Part shown: in pieces, positions 20,601-28,086 of the stretch
Numbering within the stretch: the stretch's first letter is position 1
How the letters are laid out: every line of letters starts with the position of its first letter
From: Stentor coeruleus
Taxonomy: Eukaryota > Ciliophora > Heterotrichea > Heterotrichida > Stentoridae
Assembly: GCA_001970955.1 (NCBI GenBank)
Contig: MPUH01000519.1
Coordinates: 1-48,494 of the forward strand
Length of the DNA: 48,494 nucleotides
Direction of reading: 5' to 3'
The notes under the pieces: model-generated
What the model was told of the DNA's origin: nothing
The model's database searches: none
Seen by the model: the letters and a program-made list of their open reading frames with translations, nothing else
Position numbers and translations under genes: made by a program

Positions 20601-20965
20601 CAGCTATATTAACCCAATGGCTTCCTATTGAAACTTATTTAGATAATTATGATGGCCGGGGATCTACAGCTAAGATATTACAAGTAGCAAATACGTATTT
20701 TGTTATAATAATTGTATGTGCAGGGATTTTTATTATTGCTCCTATAATAAAATATATTAAAAAAATCAAAAAATTATTAACACCTCCACCTAAATATAAA
20801 GAAATACCTGAAAATGATAATGAAGAACAAGTAGAGCCTGATGAAGATCTTCCACTTAGTACTTATACACCTTTACTTGCTAGAAAGCACACAGGTTTTG
20901 CTTTTAGTGGAGAATTAGGCCATACTCCACAGATTACTGACCCAAGCTTCCGAAGACAGTCATAA
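17645..20965 (+). CDS. P4-type ATPase, phospholipid flippase
   Basis: A 1106-residue, ten-helix membrane ATPase that moves aminophospholipids to the cytosolic leaflet of plasma, Golgi or endosomal membranes. The N-terminus has the P4 pattern (CKYNFLTFLPKNLWFQF) before helices 1-2 at about 54-92. The actuator DGET is at 166-169. PISL at 337-340 in helix 4 replaces the ion site of other P-type pumps. The phosphorylated Asp390 sits in DKTGTLT, and the hinge GDGANDV is at 764-770. Six more hydrophobic helices follow (about 810-1050), then an acidic, Pro-containing tail. The family usually needs a CDC50 partner, which is not in this window. No inhibitory or CaM site is evident. No intron interrupts the frame; stop TAA. 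Members of this family work with DOP1/Mon2 in yeast, which fits the nearby DOP1-like gene. Confidence 0.97.
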   Translation: MERGSVQNTTPERLIYVPKLEPSHFIPNSITTCKYNFLTFLPKNLWFQFQKLANIYFLIIAVLQVIPQITVSDGVPNILLPLGFVLTVSAVKDLLEDLNRRKSDNEENNRQILKWQNSNWESLKWMDICVGDVVKVRKNEYFPADLILLSSSEPNGLCYIETKNLDGETNLKHKLCCRVLHDMLHDEGALDRFFAEIICEIPNPMIYEFKGKITAMDTEVMLGTEQFLLRGSSLRNTEWIIGIVVYSGHETKIMLNSSKSQNKFSFLEARMNDEIINIFILQVTICLFCALFYVIWFSHTSSDTEQYLELDEHTESRLVVFILIFFTWMLIFTNFVPISLIVTLEMVKFVQGIFISWDIKMYYEENDTPARVQSSNLNEELGQIHYIFSDKTGTLTCNIMEFRKFCINGTSYGTNKRQGPESKKPAVDFVDPSFDAFAEDYQEFLLHLALCHTIVTEKAENGEIEYKASSPDELALVSAAKFFGVELLGRNGNQEVIISVHGEEKAYQVLNILEFSSNRKRMSIVCRFPNGKLYLLCKGADTMLLPRLQRDQRNIEKSWEYLEAYASEGLRTLVLATRELSDDEYEAWNTEYLRAMGDIVNREKLVSQVNELLEKNLLLTGITAIEDKLQDGVPAAISFIREAGIKVWVLTGDKIETAINIGFSSALLTNEMSRAIIDGTSEYTVKFQLQEALSGNRFNASKFALIISGDSLLKILKSDLIFMFIKLIDKADVVLACRVSPQQKADLVRLIRDVKPNVRTLSIGDGANDVNMILAAHVGVGIAGLEGNQAVRAADYSIAQFAYLKRLLFTHGRECYRRNANLIGYNFYKNLLLTLPLFFYGIFSAFSGQILYSMWTYQLFNVWFASFPIMIYAIFDKDKEFHKLEQMPELYKIGLKDKLFHGIAFWSWIVEGVLESVVLTIVSVYSICYSSTESNGRIMGMWEVSDLIYSLVVIVCNLRVFGFSLTFYWFSVLISFLSVVMYFLTSAILTQWLPIETYLDNYDGRGSTAKILQVANTYFVIIIVCAGIFIIAPIIKYIKKIKKLLTPPPKYKEIPENDNEEQVEPDEDLPLSTYTPLLARKHTGFAFSGELGHTPQITDPSFRRQS

Positions 20966-21477
20966 TATTAAATTTAAAAACTTATAGCACTATATTTTAA
21001 TTGGGATATCAGTATATTTTTATAATTATTCAAATTCGAATCATGATTTATGTCGTTTAAATATATATCAATTGGATTAGAAATTTATCATAAATAGATT
21101 TTAGGTACATTTTAAGATTTCTCAGTTAGATAATCAGATAAAGTTATAAGGTTTTTTAAGAGTCTTTGTAAGAATCTTGTAAATACATCAAATTTTTATT
21201 TTTAATTTCCATCATCCAGCTTAGAATTCACTTACTACTAAACTGAATGTTAATTCTTATAGGCTTTTATCAGTATTTTGTTTCATATAAATATCGACAA
21301 CTATTGCCACAAAGTCCCAGTTTATTTTTCAAATTACCAAGAACTTTTTTTATTATAAACTTGTGGAAGTGAAGCAATTTAGGAGGTAAACTGATATCAG
21401 ATTCAATAGTTTTTTTTGTCCTTATACAAGATTGAGACTTGAATAAAATATTAATTTATTGCGTTATTTATCAGGAA
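20966..21477. other. Intergenic region between flippase and tRNA-like gene
   Basis: These 512 bases are AT-rich and hold no supported gene. I see no repeat and no clear promoter element beyond general AT richness. The tRNA-like gene has its promoter inside the transcribed part. Confidence 0.55.
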
Positions 21478-21550
21478 TCAGAAGTAGCTCAGTTGGTAGA
21501 GCACCAGACCCTCTAAGCCGGTGACCTAGGTTCGAATCCTAGCTTCTGAC
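21478..21550 (+). tRNA. tRNA-like gene with broken anticodon stem, isotype uncertain
   Basis: A 73-nt cloverleaf-length sequence. The acceptor stem TCAGAAG/CTTCTGA pairs perfectly. The D stem GCTC/GAGC and T stem CTAGG/CCTAG are perfect, with T loop TTCGAAT. Box A (TAGCTCAGTTGG) and box B (GGTTCGAATCC) match the polymerase III consensus, and TTTT follows at once (21551-21554). The anticodon arm does not fold: positions 27-31 are CCAGA and positions 39-43 AGCCG. Shifting by one gives CCAGA/GCCGG with two mismatches and an 8-nt loop CCCTCTAA. U33 is not clearly present. Readings of TCT (Arg), CTC (Glu) or CTA are all possible on paper, so I assign none. It may be a tRNA pseudogene, a tRNA-derived RNA, or a locus with sequence errors. 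Confidence 0.7.
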
Positions 21551-21554
21551 TTTT
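21551..21554 (+). terminator. RNA polymerase III terminator
   Basis: TTTT directly follows the discriminator base of the tRNA-like gene, the standard polymerase III stop signal. Confidence 0.6.
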
Positions 21555-21677
21555 ATTTAATTTTGATTTAATTAATAAGTCTATCATCAGCGTGAAGGTA
21601 AGCCAAGATATGAGTAAGTGTAATATTCAACTAGAACTTTATTTAAAGACTTATTAGAATAAGAATTTCCCATTTTA

Positions 21678-22388
21678 TTAGCCTAATCTTTGGCCTCTGC
21701 CGGCAAAACCTGGATTTTGTGCTCTTGCGACACGTGGCTGTTTGATTTTTGATATAAGTTTTTCAAAAAACATAGGGGGAACTAAAAGATCGTAACCATA
21801 ATCCTGAGGAACTTTTTCCTTTAACAAATAAAAGGCTTCACCAACAACCAAGCCAATCAAATCAATAAGGATTGACTGTTTCATAAGTAAAGACAATCCT
21901 AAAAGGACAAAGGGCAAATGTACACCTTTAACTTGAAAACCCCAGAAAAGGTTGATAAGGACTTCAGGTTCATAACGACTCCAAGCATAGATTATGGCAA
22001 AGATTAAAGAAAAACCAAGAACTTTTACATCAGCAAACCATGCTAAAGGGAAAAGACTTATTATCATAAAAAGGATTCCCCAATAGAAACTTACAGGATT
22101 GTTTTGAAATAAAGGTAAAGTTTCAAGGGCTCTAGTGAATCTTACTCTGTATATTTATTACAAAAAAGACATTTGAATCATCCATTGGAAACTAAAATCC
22201 CCGAAATAGACAAGACATGTGAAAATCCTCCAGATCTCAAAATTGTAAAATATCTTGTCAGCTAAGAAAACGTAGTAATATGGGCTTATGATACTTAGAC
22301 TTGATAAAATAGTTGCTACTACTGATATTGTTAGATAAACTCTTGTGAAATCAGGTAGCGAGTAATACCACGCGTCAATCGTTGACAT
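21678..22388 (-). CDS. Derlin (ER-associated degradation)
   Basis: Two exons (22162-22388 and 21678-22146) joined across a 15-nt intron give 231 residues, the usual derlin size. Derlins are inactive rhomboid-like proteins of the ER membrane that help pull misfolded proteins out for degradation. Seen here: the N-terminal pattern DAWYYSLPDFTRVYL, the WR motif in EIWRIFTCLVYFG, the LVRFTRALE segment created by splicing, and four to six hydrophobic segments. The C-terminus ends FAGRGQRLG, a clear SHP box that binds the p97/VCP ATPase. The start is ATG 22388 (MSTIDAWYY); the six codons before it begin with TTG and are not used. There is no catalytic Ser-His dyad, as expected. Stop TAA. Confidence 0.95.
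22147..22161 (-). other. 15-nt intron in derlin
   Basis: On the minus strand the sequence is GTAATAAATATACAG. Splicing joins ...MSF to LVRFTRALE and removes a TAA stop, giving a standard derlin. It strongly supports Stentor-type intron size. Confidence 0.95.
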
Positions 22389-22441
22389 TTTTATTTTCAG
22401 TACCAATAACTCTAAAATTATGTAGTTAAATTATCTTCAAA

Positions 22442-22981
22442 TTAAGTAAACTTTGTATAAGGAGATATAGAACGATTAGCTTTCAAAGCTTTACGTGTCC
22501 TAGGAAGTTTACTCTGTTGTAAATTAGTACATTTAATCGGACTCACAAAATTTTTAACACTATTTTCTTGGTTTTCTTTCATAGTTATTTTCAGATCTTT
22601 ATTACTTCCTAACAAAGATCTCATCATATTCAAAAGCTTATCCTTTTCCTCACATTCTTTACGTAATCTTTGTATCTCATGTTGTAAAGATATCAACTTC
22701 TCATTTTCTATATGTTTATTTATATCAGTATGTGTTGTATAAAATCTAGAAAAATCAGCATTTTTATCTTGTTTAAGTTTTTCATTCTCTTTTTTAAGCC
22801 TTTGTCGATCTTCATTAACAATTTCTAGTTGTGCTTTTAGTTCGTTTATTTGATTGACAAAAACATTAGTGTTTACTCGATCAGATTCAGTCTCACTTAG
22901 TAAGTTAAATGTCCCTAAATCTAAACTTGTAAGTGATAAAGGAATGTTTAACGGAAATTTTGTTTGATTATTCGCTTCCAT
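22442..22981 (-). CDS. Small coiled-coil protein, unknown
   Basis: A 179-residue protein. Residues about 43-120 form a coiled coil in two blocks (VNQINELKAQLEIVNEDRQR and LQHEIQRLRKECEEKDKLL) split near 75-90. The C-terminal 50 residues are basic with Ser-Pro and Thr-Arg sites (SPIK, SISPYTKF) that could be phosphorylated by CDK-type kinases. No named family is recognised. It lies about 50 bases upstream of derlin on the same strand. Complete, ATG to TAA, no intron seen. Confidence 0.7.
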   Translation of the reverse strand: MEANNQTKFPLNIPLSLTSLDLGTFNLLSETESDRVNTNVFVNQINELKAQLEIVNEDRQRLKKENEKLKQDKNADFSRFYTTHTDINKHIENEKLISLQHEIQRLRKECEEKDKLLNMMRSLLGSNKDLKITMKENQENSVKNFVSPIKCTNLQQSKLPRTRKALKANRSISPYTKFT

Positions 22982-23300
22982 TACTATTTATATGTTACTT
23001 TTCAATAAGGTTTATAAGTAGTTTCATAATGAAGAATTTAGATAACAAGAGTTTTAGGGTATTGGATAAGATTATAAGAGATTTTTTTATATGATGATTA
23101 TATGGATTGGCTATTATAAGAAATGAAACTTATTAGTTTAAAGAGATATGGTTTAAATAGGATGTAAGTTTTAAGGAAAGTAGATTTTTTGATAGAGGAT
23201 TTTATTTAAAAATTTAGGAAGATTTTGTTAAGTTTTGATGATTAGTTTCTTGTGGTAAAATTATTAATTTAACTATAAAATGCATAAAGATAAAAATCAA
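22982..23300. other. Intergenic region, G-rich plus strand
   Basis: No gene is seen in these 319 bases. From about 23040 to 23260 the plus strand is G-rich and C-poor, so it is C-rich on the coding strand of the minus-strand gene that starts at 22981, as in other 5' flanks here. Confidence 0.55.
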
Positions 23301-23639
23301 TCATAAATATATACTATTATTCTCCCCTAGCATATCATTAAGGATTTTCAAATAACCTTGAAAGCGAATTATGACAACTGAGTTTTCTTCAATAATTGGA
23401 AGTAGTTCTTCATCACCATAATCTCTTATTTCACTATTTGTCTCTTCTAATTTAGTTATAGCTCTTTCATACCTTGATCTTTCTGACCTTAAATACTCAG
23501 GGTTGATCAATCCTTTTTCTCTAAGTTCTCTTTCATATTCATCTGCTGTATATACTGAAAGCTCATCACTATTATTCTGAGGCTTACTTTTTCTGTAGTC
23601 AGTAATATAAACCCCTGGCATAACAGTTTTTTCCATCAT
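23301..23639 (-). CDS. Small helical protein, unknown, divergent from HYLS1
   Basis: I place the start at the ATG pair at 23634-23639, giving 112 residues (MMEKTVMPGVYITDYRK...). The frame stays open further upstream to 23837, but that part lies antisense to the HYLS1 gene and encodes a Phe-rich stretch with no protein character. The protein has a short N-terminal segment, then two charged helices (DEYERELREKGL and RSERSRYERAITKLEETNSE) and a hydrophobic C-terminal helix (VVIIRFQGYLKILNDML). I recognise no family. It shares a 66-bp spacer with the divergent HYLS1 gene, so the two may be expressed together; a cilium or centriole role is only inference from this. Confidence 0.65.
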   Translation of the reverse strand: MMEKTVMPGVYITDYRKSKPQNNSDELSVYTADEYERELREKGLINPEYLRSERSRYERAITKLEETNSEIRDYGDEELLPIIEENSVVIIRFQGYLKILNDMLGENNSIYL

Positions 23640-23705
23640 GAGCTTATTATTATTATAAAGTATATTGAATATAAAGTGATAAACTATGAATTTAATATTT
23701 ATTAA

Positions 23706-24410
23706 ATGGACGGTAAACGCATCGAAGACATTGAGCGTCTGCTTCAAAAAATGCGAGAAGAAAACCTCATGTACCGAGAAAACAAACAAAACCTTTACAG
23801 CAAGCATATAGAAAACGAAGAAGATGAAGAAGATCATAATTTACCATCGCGATACCGGGAAATAGAGCCGGCAAAAAACAATAAAAAGCCTTCAGAATCT
23901 GATCATGAAGACCAAGAAAACAGCGAAGAAGAAGATAGCGAAGAAGTAGCTAGAGAAAGACTAAAAAAACGCTTGGATGAATTGAAAAACCGCAAAACCA
24001 AACTAGGTCCTCCAGTTCGAGTAAAAGATACTAAACAAGAAGAAGATTCTGAAGAAGAACAACCAAACCCAAAAGCAAAACCCCCAACAAGACCAACAAC
24101 AGCAAAAGTTATCCCAAGTTATATTCCTTCACCTATGTTAAAAAGGAAAAAAAACGACCCTGTTTCATTATTTCAGCAAAGACAGAAAGAATGGAAAGCA
24201 AATTCTTTTTTAAGGTCTAATACATTAAATACTAGAGAAGGAAGAAAATTAAATTTAGCTTCTACAAATCATACTAAAGACTTTGAGGTTAAAAGAAAAG
24301 ATGTTCATGAATATATAAGAAATAACTACACTGCCCCTCACGAAAAAAGAAGGGACGATGTAAGATTCCAAACTCGTGTCAAAATGATGACAGTTCCAGA
24401 AAATCAATAA
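23706..24410 (+). CDS. HYLS1: HYLS1-like centriolar protein
   Basis: A 234-residue protein whose C-terminal half matches the two conserved blocks of HYLS1, a core centriole protein needed for cilium formation. Block one is DPVSLFQQRQKEW (151-163), matching the DxVxxYxxxKxxW pattern. Block two is NNYTAPHEKRRDDVR (206-220), matching NNYxxPTEKKRxxLRW. The first 30 residues form a helix; 35-120 is very acidic and probably disordered, with repeated SEEE. Centriole and basal-body proteins fit a ciliate with thousands of cilia. The start ATG 23706 is 66 bases from a divergent gene. The stop TAA is only 18 bases before the next gene. The assignment rests on motif memory, not on a search. Confidence 0.75.
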   Translation: MDGKRIEDIERLLQKMREENLMYRENKQNLYSKHIENEEDEEDHNLPSRYREIEPAKNNKKPSESDHEDQENSEEEDSEEVARERLKKRLDELKNRKTKLGPPVRVKDTKQEEDSEEEQPNPKAKPPTRPTTAKVIPSYIPSPMLKRKKNDPVSLFQQRQKEWKANSFLRSNTLNTREGRKLNLASTNHTKDFEVKRKDVHEYIRNNYTAPHEKRRDDVRFQTRVKMMTVPENQ

Positions 24411-24428
24411 ATTAGATAATAAATAACA

Positions 24429-24977
24429 ATGCAAACTTTTTTCAAGATTATCCGAAGGCATCTAAATAAAATGGAGCAACCTTTAGATAAATTTGGTAGA
24501 CCACTACCTAAAAAACAAGGTGATTATTATCTCCCTTCTGTTACTACTGATGCTATAGTATTTCGTGATAGGCCAGATGGATTTCACGACTTATTAATGG
24601 TCACACGTGGTAGAAATCCATTTCAAGGGTATCTAGCTTTACCTGGAGGATTTGTTGATTATAATGAAGATCCAGTAGTAGGGTGTTTAAGAGAATTAAA
24701 AGAAGAATGCAGTATTGATGGTGTTAATCCTGTTCTTGTCACAGTTGAAGGTGATCCATTAAGAGACCCTAGAGGACATACAATTACAGTAGCATACAGG
24801 GTTTCTGTTCCTGCAGATGCTCATGTTGTAGGTGCAGACGATGCCGCACATGCTGAATTCTACCCACTCGTAGATTTGTTAAACCAAACCGACCGGATCG
24901 CTTTTGACCACGTAAAAATCATCAAAAAAGCGATAATCAGCATTGGGGCATCAGATAAATACAACATCAGCCTCTAA
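24429..24977 (+). CDS. Nudix hydrolase, ADP-ribose pyrophosphatase-like
   Basis: A 182-residue hydrolase of nucleoside diphosphate derivatives. The Nudix box is complete at 74-96: Gly74, Glu80, then RELKEEC with Arg88, Glu89, Glu92 and Glu93, which bind Mg. The usual Gly near its end is Ser95. The context LPGGFVDYNEDP is typical of bacterial-type ADP-ribose pyrophosphatases (COG1051 style), but substrate cannot be read from sequence. The first 12 residues (MQTFFKIIRRHL) are basic and amphipathic, so a mitochondrial presequence is possible; Met15 (MEQPLDKFGRPLP) is the alternative start. The gene begins 18 bases after the HYLS1 stop, one of the tightest spacings here. Confidence 0.9.
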   Translation: MQTFFKIIRRHLNKMEQPLDKFGRPLPKKQGDYYLPSVTTDAIVFRDRPDGFHDLLMVTRGRNPFQGYLALPGGFVDYNEDPVVGCLRELKEECSIDGVNPVLVTVEGDPLRDPRGHTITVAYRVSVPADAHVVGADDAAHAEFYPLVDLLNQTDRIAFDHVKIIKKAIISIGASDKYNISL

Positions 24978-25227
24978 CTACCTAACTCTTTAGAATTCCT
25001 CATAATCTTTTAAATATAATTCCAATATAAATCATAAATTCCTAATTATATCCTATGCAAAAGTCCATGCCATATTTATCAAAAACTATCCACAAAAATT
25101 TTATACAAAACTTACCACTACAAAGTCAGCCTTCTAAGATTTCATAATAATACTTTCTAAACATGGGAAATTTTCCCGACTTAATCTTCTTCAAGCAAGT
25201 ATAAAATTCAATGGTCATATAAATAAG

Positions 25228-26697
25228 ATGTTTAGCAGGCTACTAAAGTTACCTAAAGCCACTCCTAGGCGCTTAATGACTGCTTCGGCTGGAGATGAAG
25301 AGCCTAATTTCTTAGAAATGGTCCGTATTAACCTTGATCGTGCTGCTAAGTTTATGAACATGGACCCAGCTGTCTTAGAATTAGTCAAGACAGCAGATGC
25401 AACATTGACAATGACAATTCCTTTAAAGAGAGATAGTGGGCATATTGAATATTTTAAAGCATATAGGGTGCAAAATTCTCGACACAAGACTCCAACTAAA
25501 GGTGGGACTAGATATGCAAGTGATGCTTCATTAGAAGAAGTTCAAGCCTTAGCTTTACTTATGACTTTAAAGTGTGCTTGTGTGAATTTACCTTTTGGTG
25601 GAGGTAAAGGTGCTGTAAAAGTGGATCCTAAGTCTTTAAGTGAGGGTGAGATTGAAAGGCTCACAAGAAGATATGCTCTCGAACTTGCTAAAAAAGGCTT
25701 TTTAGACCCGTCAATGGATTGTCCAGGACCTGATATGGGTACAGGTGAACGTGAGATGGCATGGATGATGGACACATACCGATTCCATAACCCTGAAAAT
25801 TTATATGCTCAAGCTTCGACTACAGGTAAACCATTAAGTTGTGGAGGGATATCAGGAAGAACAGAATCTACAGGACTTGGTCTTTATTATTGTTTAAGAG
25901 AATTCATGAATGATCCTGAATATATGAATAGAGTAAATTTAACAACTGGTATGAAAGATAAAACTTTTATTGTCCAAGGCTTTGGTAATGTTGGATATTG
26001 GGCATCACATTTTATTGAAGGAGATGGGGGTAAAGTTATAGGTGTTTTAGAAAGAGATGGAGCAGTTTATAATCCAAATGGTATCTCAGCTGAGGATTTA
26101 AAAAAATATATGATTAAAAGAGGAACTCTTAAAGGGTTTCCAAGAGCTGAGTATTTTGAAGATATAGAAGAAGTGTTTAAAAAACAATGCGATGTAATTA
26201 TCCCTGCAGCTCGTGAAAGGTCAATCACAGGGAAAAATGCAGTGAATTTTAATTGTAAAATCGTTGCTGAAGGGGCTAATGGGCCAACAACTCCAAGAGG
26301 TGAAGATGTACTTACAGCAAAAAATGTTCTTGTCCTTCCTGACTTGTTACTTAATGCAGGAGGTGTGACTGTATCTTATTTTGAATATGTTAAGAATTTA
26401 GGGTTTATAAAGCCTGGGTTTATGACTAGAAGATTAGAGTCAAAGACTAATCAATGGATACTTGATAGTGTGACAAAAGGAAATAGTGAGGTTACAGATG
26501 AGAATATTAAAAATATACTTGAAGGACCAAGTGAAGTTAATCTTGTGTACTCAGGACTTGAAGATGTTATGTGTCAGGCTACTGAAGAGACTAAAGCTAC
26601 TAGTAAAGAGCTTGGAGTTTCATTGAGAGTTGCCGTATTTATTAATGCTATTAGGAAAATCAACTCTGCTACACTTGGAGGCTCTGTAGGACATTAA
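25228..26697 (+). CDS. Glutamate dehydrogenase, probably mitochondrial
   Basis: A 489-residue hexameric-type enzyme that interconverts glutamate and 2-oxoglutarate plus ammonia. Seen: KGGTRYA at 91-97 and the substrate-site loop PFGGGKGAV with catalytic Lys127, followed by GPDMGTGERE. The cofactor domain begins FIVQGFGNVGYW, and the acidic Glu after the second beta strand (GVLERDGA) suggests NAD use, perhaps also NADP. The first 20 residues (MFSRLLKLPKATPRRLMTAS) are basic and Ser/Arg-rich, a good mitochondrial presequence. The gene is convergent with phosphonopyruvate decarboxylase, 174 bases apart. Length fits the small animal-type enzymes. Frame is complete, ATG to TAA, with no intron. Confidence 0.97.
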   Translation: MFSRLLKLPKATPRRLMTASAGDEEPNFLEMVRINLDRAAKFMNMDPAVLELVKTADATLTMTIPLKRDSGHIEYFKAYRVQNSRHKTPTKGGTRYASDASLEEVQALALLMTLKCACVNLPFGGGKGAVKVDPKSLSEGEIERLTRRYALELAKKGFLDPSMDCPGPDMGTGEREMAWMMDTYRFHNPENLYAQASTTGKPLSCGGISGRTESTGLGLYYCLREFMNDPEYMNRVNLTTGMKDKTFIVQGFGNVGYWASHFIEGDGGKVIGVLERDGAVYNPNGISAEDLKKYMIKRGTLKGFPRAEYFEDIEEVFKKQCDVIIPAARERSITGKNAVNFNCKIVAEGANGPTTPRGEDVLTAKNVLVLPDLLLNAGGVTVSYFEYVKNLGFIKPGFMTRRLESKTNQWILDSVTKGNSEVTDENIKNILEGPSEVNLVYSGLEDVMCQATEETKATSKELGVSLRVAVFINAIRKINSATLGGSVGH

Positions 26698-26871
26698 TTT
26701 AGAGATTTTTATTAGATAATTTGTTGAGTTTTTTTTTTGGAATAGGGTGTAAAATAAGGGCTTTTATAGAAGTTGTGATTTAGGTGTTATAAAAAACTAA
26801 GGTGCTTATGAGATATGAATAATATAGAGAAATAGGCTTATATAATTTCAAAAAATTGTAAAAATTATTAA

Positions 26872-28086
26872 CTATTGGTCTAAGAAATTCATAAACTGAT
26901 CTTTGTTGTCTTTAGGGTCTATTCTTAAAGGTTTAAGATTTTTCCTAGTAAAGCTTCTGATTTTTATCTCTAACAACCCTGATCCATTAATATCCTTCAT
27001 TTTCTCAAGATGCTCAACTATTTCTTCCTTAGTACTAGCCGTAGCCGCATAAGCATATCCACATCCTTGGGCAACTTTGACAAAATCAACCACATCCCCA
27101 ACACTTGGTGCTCCTCCAGCACTTTCATGAACTTCATTGTTGAAAATAATATGTCGCAAATTACCTATTTTCCTTGCCCCAATCTGAGCACAAGCACCCA
27201 TATGCATAAAAAAACTTCCATCTCCATCAAGTATATACACCATTTTTGAAGGTTTAGCAAGGGCAATCCCCATAGCAATACTACTAGCATGACCTTTAGC
27301 ACCTAAACAATAAAAATCCTGATTCCATAAAAGTCCTCTTTTTTCTCTCAATTCCATAAGTTCTCTTGAAGAAAGCCCAGCTCCTGAAACAACTGAATCA
27401 AATTTCCCAACTGAGTTTAATAAAATTTCTAAAGCTTCTTCACGACTTAACTGATATTTTTGTAGTGTATTTTTATTGCTTTCATAAGTCAAAAAAGTTT
27501 TCCTTCTTACTAAAAATGCATAAGGAGAATTTTTTGTCCTTAAATGAAAATGGGCTAAATCTAAAGCTGCAGCAGCACCTTCTTCATAATTTGGAAGGAC
27601 TTCGTTTGTTATACCAATATCAGCTAATAAACTTGTTATTATTTCCCCTTGAACTTTATGTTGAGGTTCATCTTTTTTACCAGGTTCCCCTCTCCAGCCG
27701 ATAAGTAAAAGCATTGGGATTTTATATACTTTAGGATCAGCAAGGCTTAATATTGGGTTTACTATATTCCCAACTCCTGAATTTTGCATAATGACAACTG
27801 GATAACGCCTTGTAGCAAGATGCCAACCAGCAGCTATTGAGATTGCAGTACCTTCATTTGCCCCAATTATATATTTTGATGGAGGATGATTGTCACTTAT
27901 ATACTTTATAAAGTCTGTTAGTAATGAATCTGGAAGACCTGTAAAAAAATCAAACCCTCGCTCAATTAGTTGATTATAAAAAACATTTGGTGGAAGGAAG
28001 TCCCTTTCTGTTTCATCCATAGGAGAGGTTTCAAAGCGCACAAATCTACGTAGAGGATGCAAAGATTTTATCCTGGATAAAAACAT
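26872..28086 (-). CDS. ppd: Phosphonopyruvate decarboxylase
   Basis: A 404-residue thiamine-diphosphate enzyme that turns phosphonopyruvate into phosphonoacetaldehyde. This makes the unfavourable PEP mutase step irreversible in 2-aminoethylphosphonate (ciliatine) synthesis. Seen: GLPDSLLTDF at 50-59; the catalytic Glu78 in ANEGTA; the family signature GWRGEPGKKDEPQH at 130-143; the diphosphate-binding GDGSFFMHMG at 288-297; and NNEVHESAGGAPS at 316-328. The first 20 residues are rich in Arg, Leu and Phe without acids, so mitochondrial import is likely. The later steps (a transaminase) and the mutase are not in this window. Sulfopyruvate decarboxylase and acetolactate synthase are relatives, but the RGEPG...DEPQH signature favours this enzyme. 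ATG to TAA. Confidence 0.93.
   Translation of the reverse strand: MFLSRIKSLHPLRRFVRFETSPMDETERDFLPPNVFYNQLIERGFDFFTGLPDSLLTDFIKYISDNHPPSKYIIGANEGTAISIAAGWHLATRRYPVVIMQNSGVGNIVNPILSLADPKVYKIPMLLLIGWRGEPGKKDEPQHKVQGEIITSLLADIGITNEVLPNYEEGAAAALDLAHFHLRTKNSPYAFLVRRKTFLTYESNKNTLQKYQLSREEALEILLNSVGKFDSVVSGAGLSSRELMELREKRGLLWNQDFYCLGAKGHASSIAMGIALAKPSKMVYILDGDGSFFMHMGACAQIGARKIGNLRHIIFNNEVHESAGGAPSVGDVVDFVKVAQGCGYAYAATASTKEEIVEHLEKMKDINGSGLLEIKIRSFTRKNLKPLRIDPKDNKDQFMNFLDQ

Noticed and set aside
21478..21550. A suppressor tRNA reading UAG (loop contains CTA)
   Set aside because: The stem around that register pairs at only one of five positions, and UAG is a working stop codon in several genes here.
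23640..23837. N-terminal extension of the 112-residue minus-strand protein
   Set aside because: The extension lies antisense to the HYLS1 gene and is a Phe/Val-rich shadow; the ATG pair at 23634-23639 is preferred.
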